Source: Anisodus tanguticus (lineage: Eukaryota > Streptophyta > Magnoliopsida > Solanales > Solanaceae). From it: a stretch of 64,000 bases of DNA. The translations under genes and the position numbers were made by a program. The notes under the pieces were generated by a model. It worked only from the letters and a program-made list of their open reading frames with translations, was not told the DNA's origin and ran no database searches. This document shows, piece after piece, positions 21,598 to 32,499 of the stretch (positions are counted from its first letter, which is position 1; the number at the start of each line of letters is the position of its first letter). The stretch lies in NCBI GenBank assembly GCA_034509755.1, contig CM067547.1, positions 49,192,859 through 49,256,858 on the forward strand, given 5' to 3'.

Positions 21598-22534
21598 TGT
21601 TGGAAATTTATTAATGTGGAATTATATTTATCCCATTATTTATGACTCGAACAATTGGGGCCCCGCACGTCAGAAATGTCGTTTCCACACACGTGCACTC
21701 GTAGTGCCAAGTATCGTAAATTTCGTTAGTGAAAGAGATATTGGTACGTATGTAAATGTTTGAGACATAGAATAATGGATGGTTATTTGCTAAATAACAA
21801 GTGTTCCACGTCGGTAAACGAAGGAAGGATTGTGCGATGTGTAAGATGGAACGAGTCGGAAAGGGCCGCGGCGCCGCCCGGGCTGACCCGTGGTGTCGGA
21901 GCACCGCGGCGCTCCCCAAGCACGGTCGCGGCGCCTGGTCGGCAGTGAGTTTTCTGGCTAATTAGAGCCGCAACGCTAATGCTGCAGCGCCACAGCGCTT
22001 CCAGGTAGTGACTGTTCGACGGAATCCCAAAAGTTTGGTTGTTGAGGTGGTTTCAATGGCATTGAATCCACCTAATAATGACCATTACTTGGACCATTAT
22101 CTTGATGCATTACTTGGGGATTAAAAGACATCTATTACATGGCAATTGAATGCTATTATGGGGCACTTGAAAGGCCATCTTGCACACCTATAAATTGAGG
22201 CCTTTGGCTCAATTCTATAGATGAACAGAAATGAAAAATACACACAAGTTAACAACACCACAAAGAGATCAGATTTTCGTGATAACAATCCTTCTCTTAG
22301 CAATCTTCATTATTCGTGTTCTTCGCTGAGGTAATTTGTGTAGGCTTTGCACATTTGATAGTTTGATGTTTTATCTTGGGAGACTATTGTCTACACTTCC
22401 GTAAAGCCTATTCACGGGGGCAATCTTGTCTTAAAGACAGAGAGCCATCTCTCGACTCAGTCGGTGGTGTTGTGTTTTTCTAATTGGTTGCTAAGTGTTT
22501 CAGGTGTGAACTTGAATCTCAAAGGATTCTAACC
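21598..22534 (+). repeat. 3' LTR of copia element, truncated
   Basis: It starts TGTTGGAAATTTATTAATGT directly after the polypurine tract and matches the 5' LTR until TCTAACCGTGG near 22534. After that the sequence becomes the PPR-type 5' flank. It includes the GC-rich GCCGCGGCGCC block at about 21865-22000. Confidence 0.85.
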
Positions 22535-22564
22535 GTGGTATGCCGTGTAGGATTTATATGTTTA

Positions 22565-22720
22565 AAAGATACATTTTTGTTAAGTAAGGTATCTTCTGTG
22601 GGTAATAATGTAAATTAAACTCAAATATACGGAACGCCGACTAGGAAACAACTTTGATGCTCCCATTCTTCAGATGAGGAGAGTTTCTCACAATGGTTCT
22701 TTGCTACTTCCCATTCTTCA
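22565..22720 (+). pseudogene. PPR gene 5' remnant (promoter flank and first codons)
   Basis: GTTAAGTAAGGTATCTT at about 22578, then TAATGTAAATTAAACTCAAA, match the flank at about 50976-51020. GCTCCCATTCTTCAGATGAG and the following first codons (ATG at 22674) match the PPR fragment starting at 51104. A one-base loss (GTTCT against GTTTCT) shifts the frame at about codon 7. Similarity ends after CCCATTCTTC at about 22717. Confidence 0.75.
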
Positions 22721-23878
22721 TTTGTGCTGGTTTATTCCATTTTTATTTTCATTGAGAAACAGGTGGTCTGCCCTGTTTGGTTTTGTAACTCTCACTTTTG
22801 GTATTAATAAAATCCTTTATTTACCCCAAAAAAAAAATAGATGATTTATACGTTGACTGATGATGAAGCCATTGTTATACGGCAAACAATGATGTAAAAT
22901 GATATGTAGAGATTACCAAGGACACATTTGTCTTTAAATAGTTTCAATATCTCTTTAGTGCTAATACACGTATTCTTATTCAACATTTTATCTTGCATAA
23001 AATAATATGTAGATTCCTGCATAATTTGGTACATGTATTATTTATTATCGCTAACCAAATGATGTATTAGTTATGCGTGAATCATCTTTCTTATACACTT
23101 AGCTAAACATTGCATGGATTATTGTACCGGGAATTATTTTTCTAATGGTTAACTGCCTTTTATGACAGGATTTAGGCATCATTTGCATGGCCTGTGGAGG
23201 AAGTGTGTGACTGTGAGAGTGGAAAGAAAGTATGGCTGGAGATACTTTTGTTCAGTTAAGTTTTAAGTCACAATCAACTATGTACTCTTTCTAGTCTGTG
23301 CCTTGAAAAGATGGTGTAATTAGTAAATGGATTTAAGTTATATGACTGACACTTTTTTTTTACATCATTAGTGTAATATACCTCGAGGAAAGTCAATGAA
23401 CGTTTGTTTGTGGTAAATAGATCTTTGACAATATGGCCATTCAGTGAACTCCTGCCTAGGGCTCCCTTTTCTTTTTTATTACTGAAAATCCTCAGGCGCT
23501 AGTGAGACGGTTTGAAGCTCGGTAGATAACGGACCCACTCTTCAACCATTCTGGACTTAATTATCAGGCTTTTGTCTATTGTTGGTTTTGAAACCGTGTC
23601 ATGCGCCTTACTAGCACACTACAAGTTCCAGTGGACTATAAATTGGATTGTTTAAAAATGGATTTCCCAAGGTTATTGAATTGGATTTTAGTCAAGGCAA
23701 ACCCTCTATTGAATTCGATTTCAATTATATAGAAGATGGAAAGAAAGAGAGAGTGCACAAACGCGATCTTTGTGCAAAAAGAAACATAAAATGTATACAT
23801 ATAATAATATCACAGTTCACACTCATGTTCATCATATTGACTCTGAATCCTGAATCTGTCTCTAAACAGAATAAAGCA
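22721..23878. other. Intergenic, possible LINE tail
   Basis: At 22750-22840 the text resembles a retroposon 3' end (TTTTGGTATTAATAAAATCC and then A10). The rest is AT-rich with no recognised gene. A stretch at 23480-23630 has short GC-richer blocks that may be an old SINE. Confidence 0.4.
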
Positions 23879-24471
23879 TCAGGTATAAGATTGACCATCT
23901 TTGCTTTGAGTTAGACGCTTTGCAACCAAATTCATTATGGCCACAAAAGGTTGGATGCTAACAAATGAGGCATTAGCTGCTTCTTCTTCCTTGACTTCAT
24001 ACTCAATTGTTGTTTTTGTGATACATGTTTCCTTATCCTTCTCTATGACTTCAAACTTAACCTTATAAAGTATAAATCCAAGGTCAAGTAGTCCACCTTC
24101 CACCACTTGAGCTATTTTCACCTCGTCATCAACAACAAATTTTTCTCTGTGTGATGTCAAAAGTGGAGTGCCTGGTGGAAATGTTACTTTGAGGACTATC
24201 CAACACCACCATCACCTTCGAGTATATCGACCTTGTGAACGATATTCGGAAGCTCTTTGACTATTATATTTGCTAGTTGAATAGTGTTATAGATCTTCCA
24301 AGCTTCATTTGCTGGAACAGGAACTCCAATCTCTTCAGAAATAGTTCCTAACATAGTGTTTGATGAGTGAAGAAGATTGTAATTTTGAGTGAATGTTGCC
24401 CTTTCATGAACATTAAGATAACATTTGGACCATATAGTTAAGGTGCTGAATGAGAGATGCAATTTTGACAT
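23879..24471 (-). pseudogene. Bet v 1 / norcoclaurine-synthase-like protein, frameshifted
   Basis: On the minus strand, 24471-24196 encodes an N-terminal part containing MLGTISEEIGVPVPANEAWK, then KVDILEGDGGVG, the glycine-rich loop of the Bet v 1/PR-10 fold. Then 24160-23879 continues with the C-terminal part: TSHREKF, EGGLLDLGF, EYEVKEEE and a last helix ending LTQSKDGQSYT. The parts are in different frames; loss of one base near 24192 accounts for it, and PPGTP is readable in between. The family includes (S)-norcoclaurine synthase and ligand-binding MLP/PR-10 proteins; substrate cannot be predicted here. The coding sequence is contiguous although PR-10 genes usually have an intron near this loop. 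An in-frame ATG at 24354 is an alternative start. Confidence 0.8.
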
Positions 24472-24544
24472 ATTCTTACATATATAAGCAGATGGCTGGC
24501 CAATAAACTTAATTCTTTATCGATATAGTATAATTAATTATGAA

Positions 24545-25055
24545 TTTATTACTCCATCTGTCCCAATTTATACGACACACTTTCCTTTTTAGTTCGTTCA
24601 AAAAAGAATGACACATTTTCTTATTTGACAACAATTTAATTTTAAATTTTACTCTCTCCGCCTCAAATTATTTGTCGTAGTTACTAAAAATAGTTGTCTC
24701 AAATTCTTTGTCGTTTTAGAAGTTCAAGACATAATTATTTTTTTTTCCATTTTGCCCTTTGTCATGAATGAAATTGACACATAAATAGAGTAAATATTTA
24801 ATGAAAGAGATTATAACTTATACATAAATAAGAATAAAGTACGTCAAATACCCATTTTAATTAATATTTTTTACGAGTCGTGTAAATAAAAAAAAGCGAC
24901 AAATAATTTGAGACGAAGATGGAGTACCTTTTACGCTTAACGATATAATTTATAACCACACTAATATCTTTAACATATTTTAGATAATAAAATTCAAAAA
25001 ATTAATTTTATTTTTAAAATTTCGTGTCCAATTAAACTATATGGGACGAAGAAAT
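24545..25055. mobile_element. Nested Stowaway-like MITEs upstream of PPR gene 1
   Basis: The outer element runs from TACTCCATCTGTCCCAATTT (about 24550) to ATGGGACGAAGAAATTAATA (about 25055). The inner element is 24652-24924, CTCTCTCCGCCTCAAATTAT to AATTTGAGACGAAGATGGAG, with TA on both sides as expected for Tc1/mariner. The same nested pair occurs at 50371-50870. The outer element ends about 130 bp upstream of the PPR start codon. Confidence 0.75.
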
Positions 25056-25192
25056 TAATATTTTATTAAGAGACCCTAAAAAAAGAAGAAGGAACATAAC
25101 AAGTATAGTGGAGCCTTCAAAATGGGGGCAAAATCTTAGCTGTGACCTCAAAGGCAAAATTAGGGCACACGGAGATTCGTTAGCCATTGAAG

Positions 25193-26953
25193 ATGATGAG
25201 AATTTCTCGCCATGATATTCCCTTTATCTCTTTCTTTGCTACTTCCCATTCTTCTTCAATTAGACTTTATTCTTCAACTCACAGTAATACTAAACTTGGA
25301 TTAAATAGCAATATTGAGAATGTCAAGTGTTTAAATGATGCTGTGTCTCTCTTCCATCAAATGGTTAGAAGGAAGCCTCTTCCTCATGTTGTCAGCTTCT
25401 CTAAATTATTTAAGACTATGCAAAATATGAAGCATTACTCTGCTGTTGTTTCCCTTTTTAGAGAAATGCAGAAATTGGGTATCCCAATTAACGGATACAT
25501 TTTGTGTAACGTGATTAACAGTTATTGCCTGATGCATCGTGTTGATTGTGCATTTTCGGTGTTACCCATTTACTTAAAGAATGCCATTCCATTTGATGTT
25601 GTGACTTTTACCACTCTTATAAGGGGAATCTTTGCTGAAAATAAGGTCAAAGATGCAGTTGAATTGTTCAAAAAATTGGTGAGAGATAAAATTTGTGAGC
25701 CTAATGAAGTCATGTATGCAACCGTCATGAATGGCCTCAGCAAAAGGGGCCATACTGAGAAGACTTTAAGTTTGCTCCGATTAATGGAACAAGGCAGCAC
25801 TAAGCCCAACATATATATCTACAGCATTGTTATAGATGCTCTCTGCAAAGATGGAAATTTAGATATTGCTATCAACCTTCTGAACGAGATGAAGCAGGAA
25901 GGGATTCCTCCAGACATAGTCACATATAGTTCATTAATTGATGGTTTGTGTAAGCTTGGTCAGTGGGAAAAGGTTAAGACTTTCTTCTCCGAGATGGTGA
26001 ACCTTAATATTTATCCAGATGTCCACACCTTCAACATGGTAATTGATGGACTATGCAAAGAAGGGAAAGTTGAAGATGCCGAGGAAGTAATGAACCATAT
26101 GATCGAGAAAGGTGTAGATCCTAATATAATCACCTACAACACCATAATGGATGGATATTGTTTGTGTGGTCAACTGGATAGAGCGAGGAGAGTTTTTGAT
26201 TCCATGGTAGATAAGAACATTGAACCTGACATTTTTAGCTATAACATACTAATAAATGGATATTGTAAGTTAAAGAAAGTGGATGAGGCCATGCAATTGT
26301 TTTGTGAAATTTCTCAAAAGGGATCAAAGCCTAATATTGTTACCTACAATATTCTCTTGCAAGGTATGTTTGAAGTTGGAAGAATTGGCTTTGCAAAAAA
26401 GTTCTTTGATGAGATGCTATCTACGGGCCCCTTACCTAATTTATCAACTCATAGCACTTTGCTCAATGGTTATTTTAAGTACGGATTTGTTGAAGAAGCT
26501 ATGTCACTCTTTAATAAGTTGGAAATAAAAACAGAAGATATTGATATTGCATTCTACAGTGTTGTCATTAATGGATTGTGCAAAAATGGTAAACTCGACG
26601 AAGCTCATGCTATTTTCCAGAAGCTTTCTTTCATTGGATTGCTTCTGGATGTGCGAGCATACACTATAATGATAAATGGATTTTGTCTTGAAGGGTTGTT
26701 TGATGAAGCTAAAGATATTCTAAGAAAAATGGAAGCCAACGGTTGTTTTCCAGACAATGTCACTTACAATGTTATTGTGCAAGGTTTTCTCAGGTGTAGC
26801 AAAATTAGTGAAATGACAACTTTTATGAAGGAAATGACCGGAAGGGGCTTCTCATTTGATGCAACTACAGCTGAGTTACTGGTAAACGTATTAAGGGAGA
26901 ATCCATCTGTCCTTGACATGATACCAGAGCTTCACTCGGAAAAGAGGAAGTGA
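25193..26953 (+). CDS. P-class PPR protein, Rf-like (PPR gene 1)
   Basis: Intronless, 586 codons. The in-frame ATG ATG at 25193 is chosen; the codon two upstream is TTG. The N-terminus (1-40: basic, Ser-rich, with RLYSS) looks like a mitochondrial presequence, which is inference. A half repeat (42-64, ending MVRRKPLP) is followed by 14 PPR motifs, all 35 residues except motif 3 (36). They start at residues 65, 100, 135, 171, 206, 241, 276, 311, 346, 381, 416, 451, 486 and 521, with a partial fifteenth at 556-586. There is no E, DYW or SMR domain. P-class PPR proteins bind single-stranded organelle RNA, one base per repeat. The opening and uniform repeats fit the Rf-like clade, which processes or silences mitochondrial transcripts. 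Code pairs (5th, last): SN CD TN AN SD SD NN ND NN NN SD SD TD ND. Confidence 0.95.
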   Translation: MMRISRHDIPFISFFATSHSSSIRLYSSTHSNTKLGLNSNIENVKCLNDAVSLFHQMVRRKPLPHVVSFSKLFKTMQNMKHYSAVVSLFREMQKLGIPINGYILCNVINSYCLMHRVDCAFSVLPIYLKNAIPFDVVTFTTLIRGIFAENKVKDAVELFKKLVRDKICEPNEVMYATVMNGLSKRGHTEKTLSLLRLMEQGSTKPNIYIYSIVIDALCKDGNLDIAINLLNEMKQEGIPPDIVTYSSLIDGLCKLGQWEKVKTFFSEMVNLNIYPDVHTFNMVIDGLCKEGKVEDAEEVMNHMIEKGVDPNIITYNTIMDGYCLCGQLDRARRVFDSMVDKNIEPDIFSYNILINGYCKLKKVDEAMQLFCEISQKGSKPNIVTYNILLQGMFEVGRIGFAKKFFDEMLSTGPLPNLSTHSTLLNGYFKYGFVEEAMSLFNKLEIKTEDIDIAFYSVVINGLCKNGKLDEAHAIFQKLSFIGLLLDVRAYTIMINGFCLEGLFDEAKDILRKMEANGCFPDNVTYNVIVQGFLRCSKISEMTTFMKEMTGRGFSFDATTAELLVNVLRENPSVLDMIPELHSEKRK

Positions 26954-28374
26954 ATATTTCTTTCGCTTGTTTTTTTCGCCTATACTGCCACTATTGTACA
27001 GTTTCCTTTTTATCCCTGCAAAAGAAATGGCATCCAATGCAATTGCAGAAGCTGATGGCAATCAGAACGTTGCTTGAGCTTTCTAGGCAGTCCTACTGAG
27101 GAGGTACTTCAATTTTGATACTTTGAGTTCTTTATCTGATCTTTTTGTTAAAATAAAATGTTATTGCACTCTTAATATGAGAAAATATGGTGACCATGAG
27201 GATTTAAAAATAATAATAATGGTGAGTTCCTTACGTATACACGATATAAGTCTAGTAATATCATTTTCAGTGTTATTTAGTTATCTTCAGGTATTTCTAT
27301 TTCTTTTAAGAATCAATAACTGCCTGTAACTTAGAAATTGCTACTGAAACAACCTTTTTGGTAGTTTCTAAAATCGTAGTTACATCATCCATGAATGGAA
27401 CACCAGAGCTAACAAGATCAACCCCATCCTTCTGGCCTTGAAATAGAAATAGAATTTGTTCAAACCTGATAGGATATACTATAGATGAATGTTCAACATC
27501 ATATTCAAATTACTGAAGAATATATTTTTTGGAAGTTTATATATATGATCATGAGTACTTGATGCTTATTGGGAATTGACATTTTCATAGAACGGTAATA
27601 TTTGTCAATGAAAAGTTCATTGTTCCTACGAAGGACCTTTTTGATTGGGAATTTGAAGATGTAAATGAATTGCTGCTGAAATTGGAGGCAATCTCTCTTA
27701 ATGATCTGAAAGAGGGTAAGTTTACTTGAGAGGCATTCAAAAGGACTGACTGTTTGGAAGACAATTTTCAGCTACGAGAGCCACATGTTCAATGAATCAG
27801 TAAATCATTCACTGCTTCACTAGACATATCTGGACAATGTTTGTGTCCAAGGATGATAGCTAGGCGTGATTGCTGAAGAATGAAAATGTGTCCTAATAGT
27901 TGCTGCTGTAGTATTTGATTGTTGAAACAAAACAAAGAAAACAGAGTGAGACCCAAGGGTGTCAGGAGAGAAATATCTCTGGTAGATTCCTTCCGATGAT
28001 TGACATTTAAGGCACTCTGGCCATTTTGTTGTCTATGAAAATATTGAATCTTGTGGACACTAAGATAGGAGCAACACATAACTAATTTCTTTCACGTATA
28101 GTTTTTCAATGTCATCTTGTTTAATTTTCTCATTAAATTAACCCTGTCTCTAGAATCATTGGAGTTCAGCCGTGATCTTTTGTTTTCTTGAAACCTCCAA
28201 AAGATGCTACCCGCCACGCGCCACAACGTTCACGTTAAACCTCTTCTTCCTACTTTGATGCTCTACCGAATGCATTAATAAGCAAATTTTTTTAAAATCA
28301 ATATTACATATTCAAACAGTAACTAGGTTAGAGTAGGCCTGTAATTAAATTAGTTTCTAATGACGTTTTCCCCG
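26954..28374. other. PPR gene 1 3' flank, locus-repeat copy
   Basis: The block AGAAATGGCATCCAATGCAA to GATACTTTGAGTTC (about 27023-27128) is nearly identical to about 39371-39477 after PPR gene 2. Further blocks recur elsewhere in the locus: ACCAGAGCTAACAAGATCAA at about 27401 and ATATTGAATCTTGTGGACAC at about 28039. No gene was recognised; this is 3' untranslated and intergenic DNA duplicated with the PPR genes. Confidence 0.7.
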
Positions 28375-28394
28375 TTTAACTTGATATCAACCAT

Positions 28395-28453
28395 GTGGTC
28401 CGGCCCTTCCCCGGACCCCACGCATAGCGGGAGCTTAGTGCACCGGACTGCCC
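28395..28453 (+). mobile_element. Severely 5'-truncated Au SINE with perfect 20-bp target duplication
   Basis: Only the last 59 bp of an Au-type SINE remain, from GTGGTCCGGCCCTTCCCC to CACCGGACTGCCC. It is flanked by identical 20-bp repeats TTTAACTTGATATCAACCAT at 28375-28394 and 28454-28473. Confidence 0.9.
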
Positions 28454-28535
28454 TTTAACTTGATATCAACCATCATATCATATAGTCCATTAGTTAGCTG
28501 TGCTGCGATCGAGTTAACTTCAACATTTATTGCAT

Positions 28536-28581
28536 CACCTAGATAATGATCAACCCCATAGGGTGGATCATTATCTAGGTG
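28536..28581. repeat. Near-perfect hairpin, 21-bp arms
   Basis: CACCTAGATAATGATC pairs perfectly with GATCATTATCTAGGTG. After one A/G mismatch, ACCC pairs with GGGT around a CATA loop. The context is AT-rich intergenic DNA. No coding or transposon context was recognised. Confidence 0.85.
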
Positions 28582-31305
28582 TATCCAAATTTGGAGCACC
28601 ATATTAAAGGAGCAGAGCTAATAATTAAGATCAATAGCTTAATCAACTCAAAACTCAAGTATTTACACTAAAAATCTTTATCATTAACAGGGTGAGATCC
28701 ATGGGTTCAGGAAAGAACCACCACTACGAAAGATTCCTTCTAATGACTCTTTGGCTTTTTCATTTTCTCATGGTTTCTATAAAGGAGGAGAGAAGAAAAA
28801 AGGAAAACTTCGAACGAGCCTGCCATTTTCTACATGCTGCTTTACCCTGAAAGGAAAATGAGCTTTTCTCCTCTGGGCGCTAGGCGCTCCCCTGGTTCGC
28901 TAGAATGAAGAAAGATGTTGCATCTGGCACGAGATGAGATGGTAAAGAAAACCAAAAAAACTTAGAATTGAAGAACTACATTTCCAAGGGGTGGTGGCCA
29001 CGCTTATTGGATTTCTTCTGTGATCAATCTATACATTGACCAGTTATCAACTTGTTTTCTTCTTCCGTGCTCTTTTCCTTCCCCTGTAAATTCAGTATCT
29101 GTTAGTAAATATTGACGTAATCGTTCTTACACCACTGTCTAGATTGGTAAAATAATTATGTTTATGCATATATACTATATGTTGAATTCCCTTGACGTCT
29201 TCATGTGTTTACTTCTTTATATTTTGACTCACCTTAGTGAAATTTTTTGGCTCCCCCACTAATTACACTTAGACTTTTATTAAATTGATGGAACAAAAAT
29301 GTTGTAGCTTTTTATTTTATTTTATTGGATGTTGAAGTAAAGATAAAAATCTTATGGTTAATGTGTGGACCTTATTGAGTTATCACAACATTCAGAAGGA
29401 GAACATTTCTACAAAAAGATTTCTCTATAAGTTAATAGCTTCTTTTTTTTTTTCATTTTTAGACCAAAAGGTAGTATCTAAGATCGTGTATCTTGGCTCT
29501 GGGACACTACAGAGGATACTGTGTATAGTGCTGGGCAGTCTGCTAGTGTCTTCATGCTTTCTCTAAAATGACTTTGCTTCTCACCATTGACATCACACAT
29601 ATAATAAATTTACATTTACGTATTTATATGCACACTTATGTACTGAGAATTTGAGATAACTGATTGGTCGACACAGATGAAATAACCTAATGCTGGAGTT
29701 GTAAAACCTGGGAAAATAAGTCAATTGCTAAAATTATTACAGAAGGAGGTATCAACCAATTTTAAAAGATATTAACTTCTACTTTCAAAAAAAGATATTA
29801 GCTTCTTCTTTGCTGCATTTTAAAGTTGGTGATGCTACCTCTCCGCTCTTTTGTTTGAAATTGTTCCGTCATCATGTCTCCACATGTAGCTTCGTCATAG
29901 TTTTCTTTAAACATATTTAGTTGTCTAGGGGAATATTGAATCCTGCGGACACAATTAGATAGGAATAGCATATATCTAATTTCTTTTATGTTTTTGTGTT
30001 TCAGTGTGACTCGTCTCTAGGATCATTTGAATGTCAATTGTCAGCTGTGATCTTTTGGTAATTTAGTTCTCCTTCATTAACATAATAAGTGCATTTGATG
30101 TTTATGAATTTTCAGCTGACAATACCGACAATTGCCAGGCTTAAAAGTTTTGCAACATGAATGTTGGGAACTTCATGACAGAAGAGTTAATTTAAAGGCT
30201 CTTCTCATATAAAGCAACGTGCGGTATCGAAATGTGCTTCCTGTCATAAGGTATTCTAGAAGCTATGTCTGTAGTTAGATTGCGAGACATTTTATTACAT
30301 GATGTCAAATTTGTTTATGTATGGGTTTGCAGAACAAGTTAATCAGGGTCACGTCACACCAGCAACTTAAGTTCTGAAAGAGATGACAGGTGCTATTTGC
30401 TGCTTCATTTCAAAAACGTGTAGCCGTTTTTAATGTATTTTCTTCAAACACAAGAAGATAAGCTTAAATACATTACGACATGTTAAGAGTAATCTATATG
30501 TGGAAGTCCACCGAGTGTCCTTAATAAATCCAAAATTTAAGAATTTATTTTTAGCTTCATGAAGAACTCTTGCATCTGTTCCTCCCTTTATTGCTGCTTG
30601 ACTACCTTCGTATAGTTCACATGAAACTTAGTTTGTTCAGTTCCGTCCTTCCTCTTTTTGTTTTTTGTTGATTCGATAAAGGTTTATCACGCTTCTCCAA
30701 TTTTCGGCCCTATCCCTTTCAATTATGATTAGAAGATCAAAAATGCCTCTCAAACCCTATACATTTGACTTCCAGCATTTTGCCAACCAGCTTCTTGGTA
30801 CCTAGAGCATCGCCATCTTCTCTTTTGAAGCTTTACTGCATCCTTGCATAGAAGATTACCCTTCTTGTTGAGTCTTCGCAAGTAATCGTCTTGTAAGTAA
30901 ATGACTTGGACTTGCGCTTGGGCACTAGTAGGGTCGGACCTTCAAATAAAAGTGGTTTATCAATTTGCAGTACATATTGTCTTTATCGTATCTTGAAGAA
31001 ACTTGAATTTATTCTCTTAAACAAAGATGTCTTATTTTGCTAGCTTTTTGGTGCAACCTGGTTATTGTACAGGATGTTGATGCAACTTTGTTCAGTTGGT
31101 TGGATTTGAACATGTTCTCCGGTAGAGGCGGAGACAGGATTTGAAGTTTATGGGTTTTGAATTTATCACCGGACCCAATAGCTCGTCTCAGTTACTAGGT
31201 TCGCACTTAAATATTTAATGAAATTCCTGACACAGTACAAGGTGCTAATACTCTCCTTTCTCCCCTGTTCTCCGGAAACTAAATGACCTATTTGTTATGT
31301 GGCAG
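28582..31305. other. Intergenic with a further copy of the PPR 3' flank
   Basis: At 29860-30170 the sequence matches the region after PPR gene 2 (40230-40540): a CATGTGTAGCTTCGTCATAG-like block, an ATATTGAATCCTG(C/T)GGA block, TCAATTGTCAGCTGTGATCT and ATTGCCAGGCT. No PPR coding accompanies this copy. The rest has no recognised feature. Confidence 0.6.
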
Positions 31306-31433
31306 GTTCATATTTGTTTATTGGCATTGGAGCAGTTGCTGTAGTAGTATCTTGCTGTGGTTGCATTGGAGCAGCAACAAGGAATGGTTGCTGCCTGAGT
31401 TGTGGATCCTTATCGTTTGTTCTGTGCTCATGA
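31306..31433 (+). pseudogene. TOM2A-like tetraspanin exon fragment
   Basis: After an acceptor-like GGCAG, the frame from 31308 reads YLFIGIGAVAVVVSCCGCIG and then TRNGCCLSC. This is the third-transmembrane and CCG region of plant tetraspanins of the TOM2A type. The next transmembrane helix is destroyed by a frameshift and stop (TGA at 31431). A hydrophobic frame at 31675-31760 might be another tetraspanin piece, but I could not confirm it. No neighbouring exons were found, so this is a gene fragment. Confidence 0.65.
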
Positions 31434-32499
31434 TTAATTATGGATCTGTGGAAATCTATAATATAATTGACTAAATATGTTTCTTTCATCAATATGAACA
31501 TTATAGCTTTCTATTTTGAATTTACTTGAGTTTTGGACAATTTTGGGCATAATCCAGACTTGGTCACATGTCAAAGGAGCAAGCGGGGTCAAAAGTTCAA
31601 GACCACGCAATTTAGAGGTCATTGAGTGTAATTTCCCACATGTCGGGGGTGGGGGTGGGGTGGGGAGGTTACATTTCCTATTAATTGCTTTCTCAGTTTC
31701 TTCTATTGCCTTTGTTGCTTCTCTCGGATCAATCCTTTTGTACCGGAAACAGAATGTGAGCCACACCGTTAAATTTTAAATTTACTGTTAGAGTTGGACT
31801 AAAAGCGTATTAGTTTTGCATATTATAAGGACTATTAGTGCTCCATATTATAGAATAATGATGATTTTGACTCAAAGCCCAAACATAAGGACTATTTTGA
31901 TCCTCTTCTTACTGGGAAATTGACATGGAAGGAATAATTACGGCCCAATGTCCATTAGTGATCTAGTTCGCCAAAATTAGCCCAATAATCAATTTCTTTC
32001 CTATAGTGTACAGATGGAGATATGGTGGTGTTTGAGAGAAATTTTCGAGCCCCAAGAAAATACTTTGTTTATACATAGTTATACAAAGTTTATACATTGT
32101 TACACAAATCATATACATTATTTATAGTGTATAGGAATATATATGCAATGTATAATAGTGTATAAAGATGTATATATAAAGTTACAAAAGAGGTTGAGCA
32201 ACTTATATATAATTATACATTATCTATACACCAACAATATAGTCTATATCAGGTGCAAACTAGATGCATGAATTGTATATACGAGTTATTTCCCAATACA
32301 ATAAGGAGTAATATTGGCACAAAAACAGCCCACATTTTAACTATTGAAATCTAATAGCCTAAATACAAAATTCCTACTTAATTTTTGGCATTATATAACC
32401 AATCAATCTATCTATATACACATTAATTGATTCTCTCCTATTGGTATCCCCTTTTATCTCTACGTGTGTAACCGTAGCTCAATAGAAGACTTACGAGTC
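31434..32499. other. Intergenic, AT-rich
   Basis: At 32040-32290 there is a TATACA/TGTATA-rich stretch typical of small foldback elements, with no clear ends. A G-rich run (GGGGGTGGGGGTGGGG) lies near 31645. No gene was recognised. Confidence 0.4.

Larger units (their letters stand above)
16431..22534 (+). mobile_element. Ty1/copia LTR retrotransposon, decayed
   Basis: Two related LTRs starting TGTTGGAAATTTA lie at 16431 and 21598. A polypurine tract (AAGAGGGGA, 21588-21596) stands immediately before the second LTR. Between them are fragments of integrase (18868-19416), RT (about 19560-20000) and RNase H (about 20500-20965), in the Ty1/copia order of integrase before RT. All are interrupted by stops. 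The 3' LTR is cut at 22534, where the sequence switches to PPR 5' flank. An inverted relative lies at 34090-36735. Confidence 0.85.

Noticed and set aside
23648..23914. 88-codon + strand frame near the NCS-like pseudogene
   Set aside because: No recognisable family; overlaps the end of the minus-strand pseudogene.
25187..25192. Upstream start for PPR gene 1 (and the equivalent at 37530)
   Set aside because: The codon is TTG; the first ATG is two codons downstream in both paralogues.
31295..31766. Minus-strand frames over the tetraspanin fragment
   Set aside because: Shadows; the + strand frame carries the family motif.
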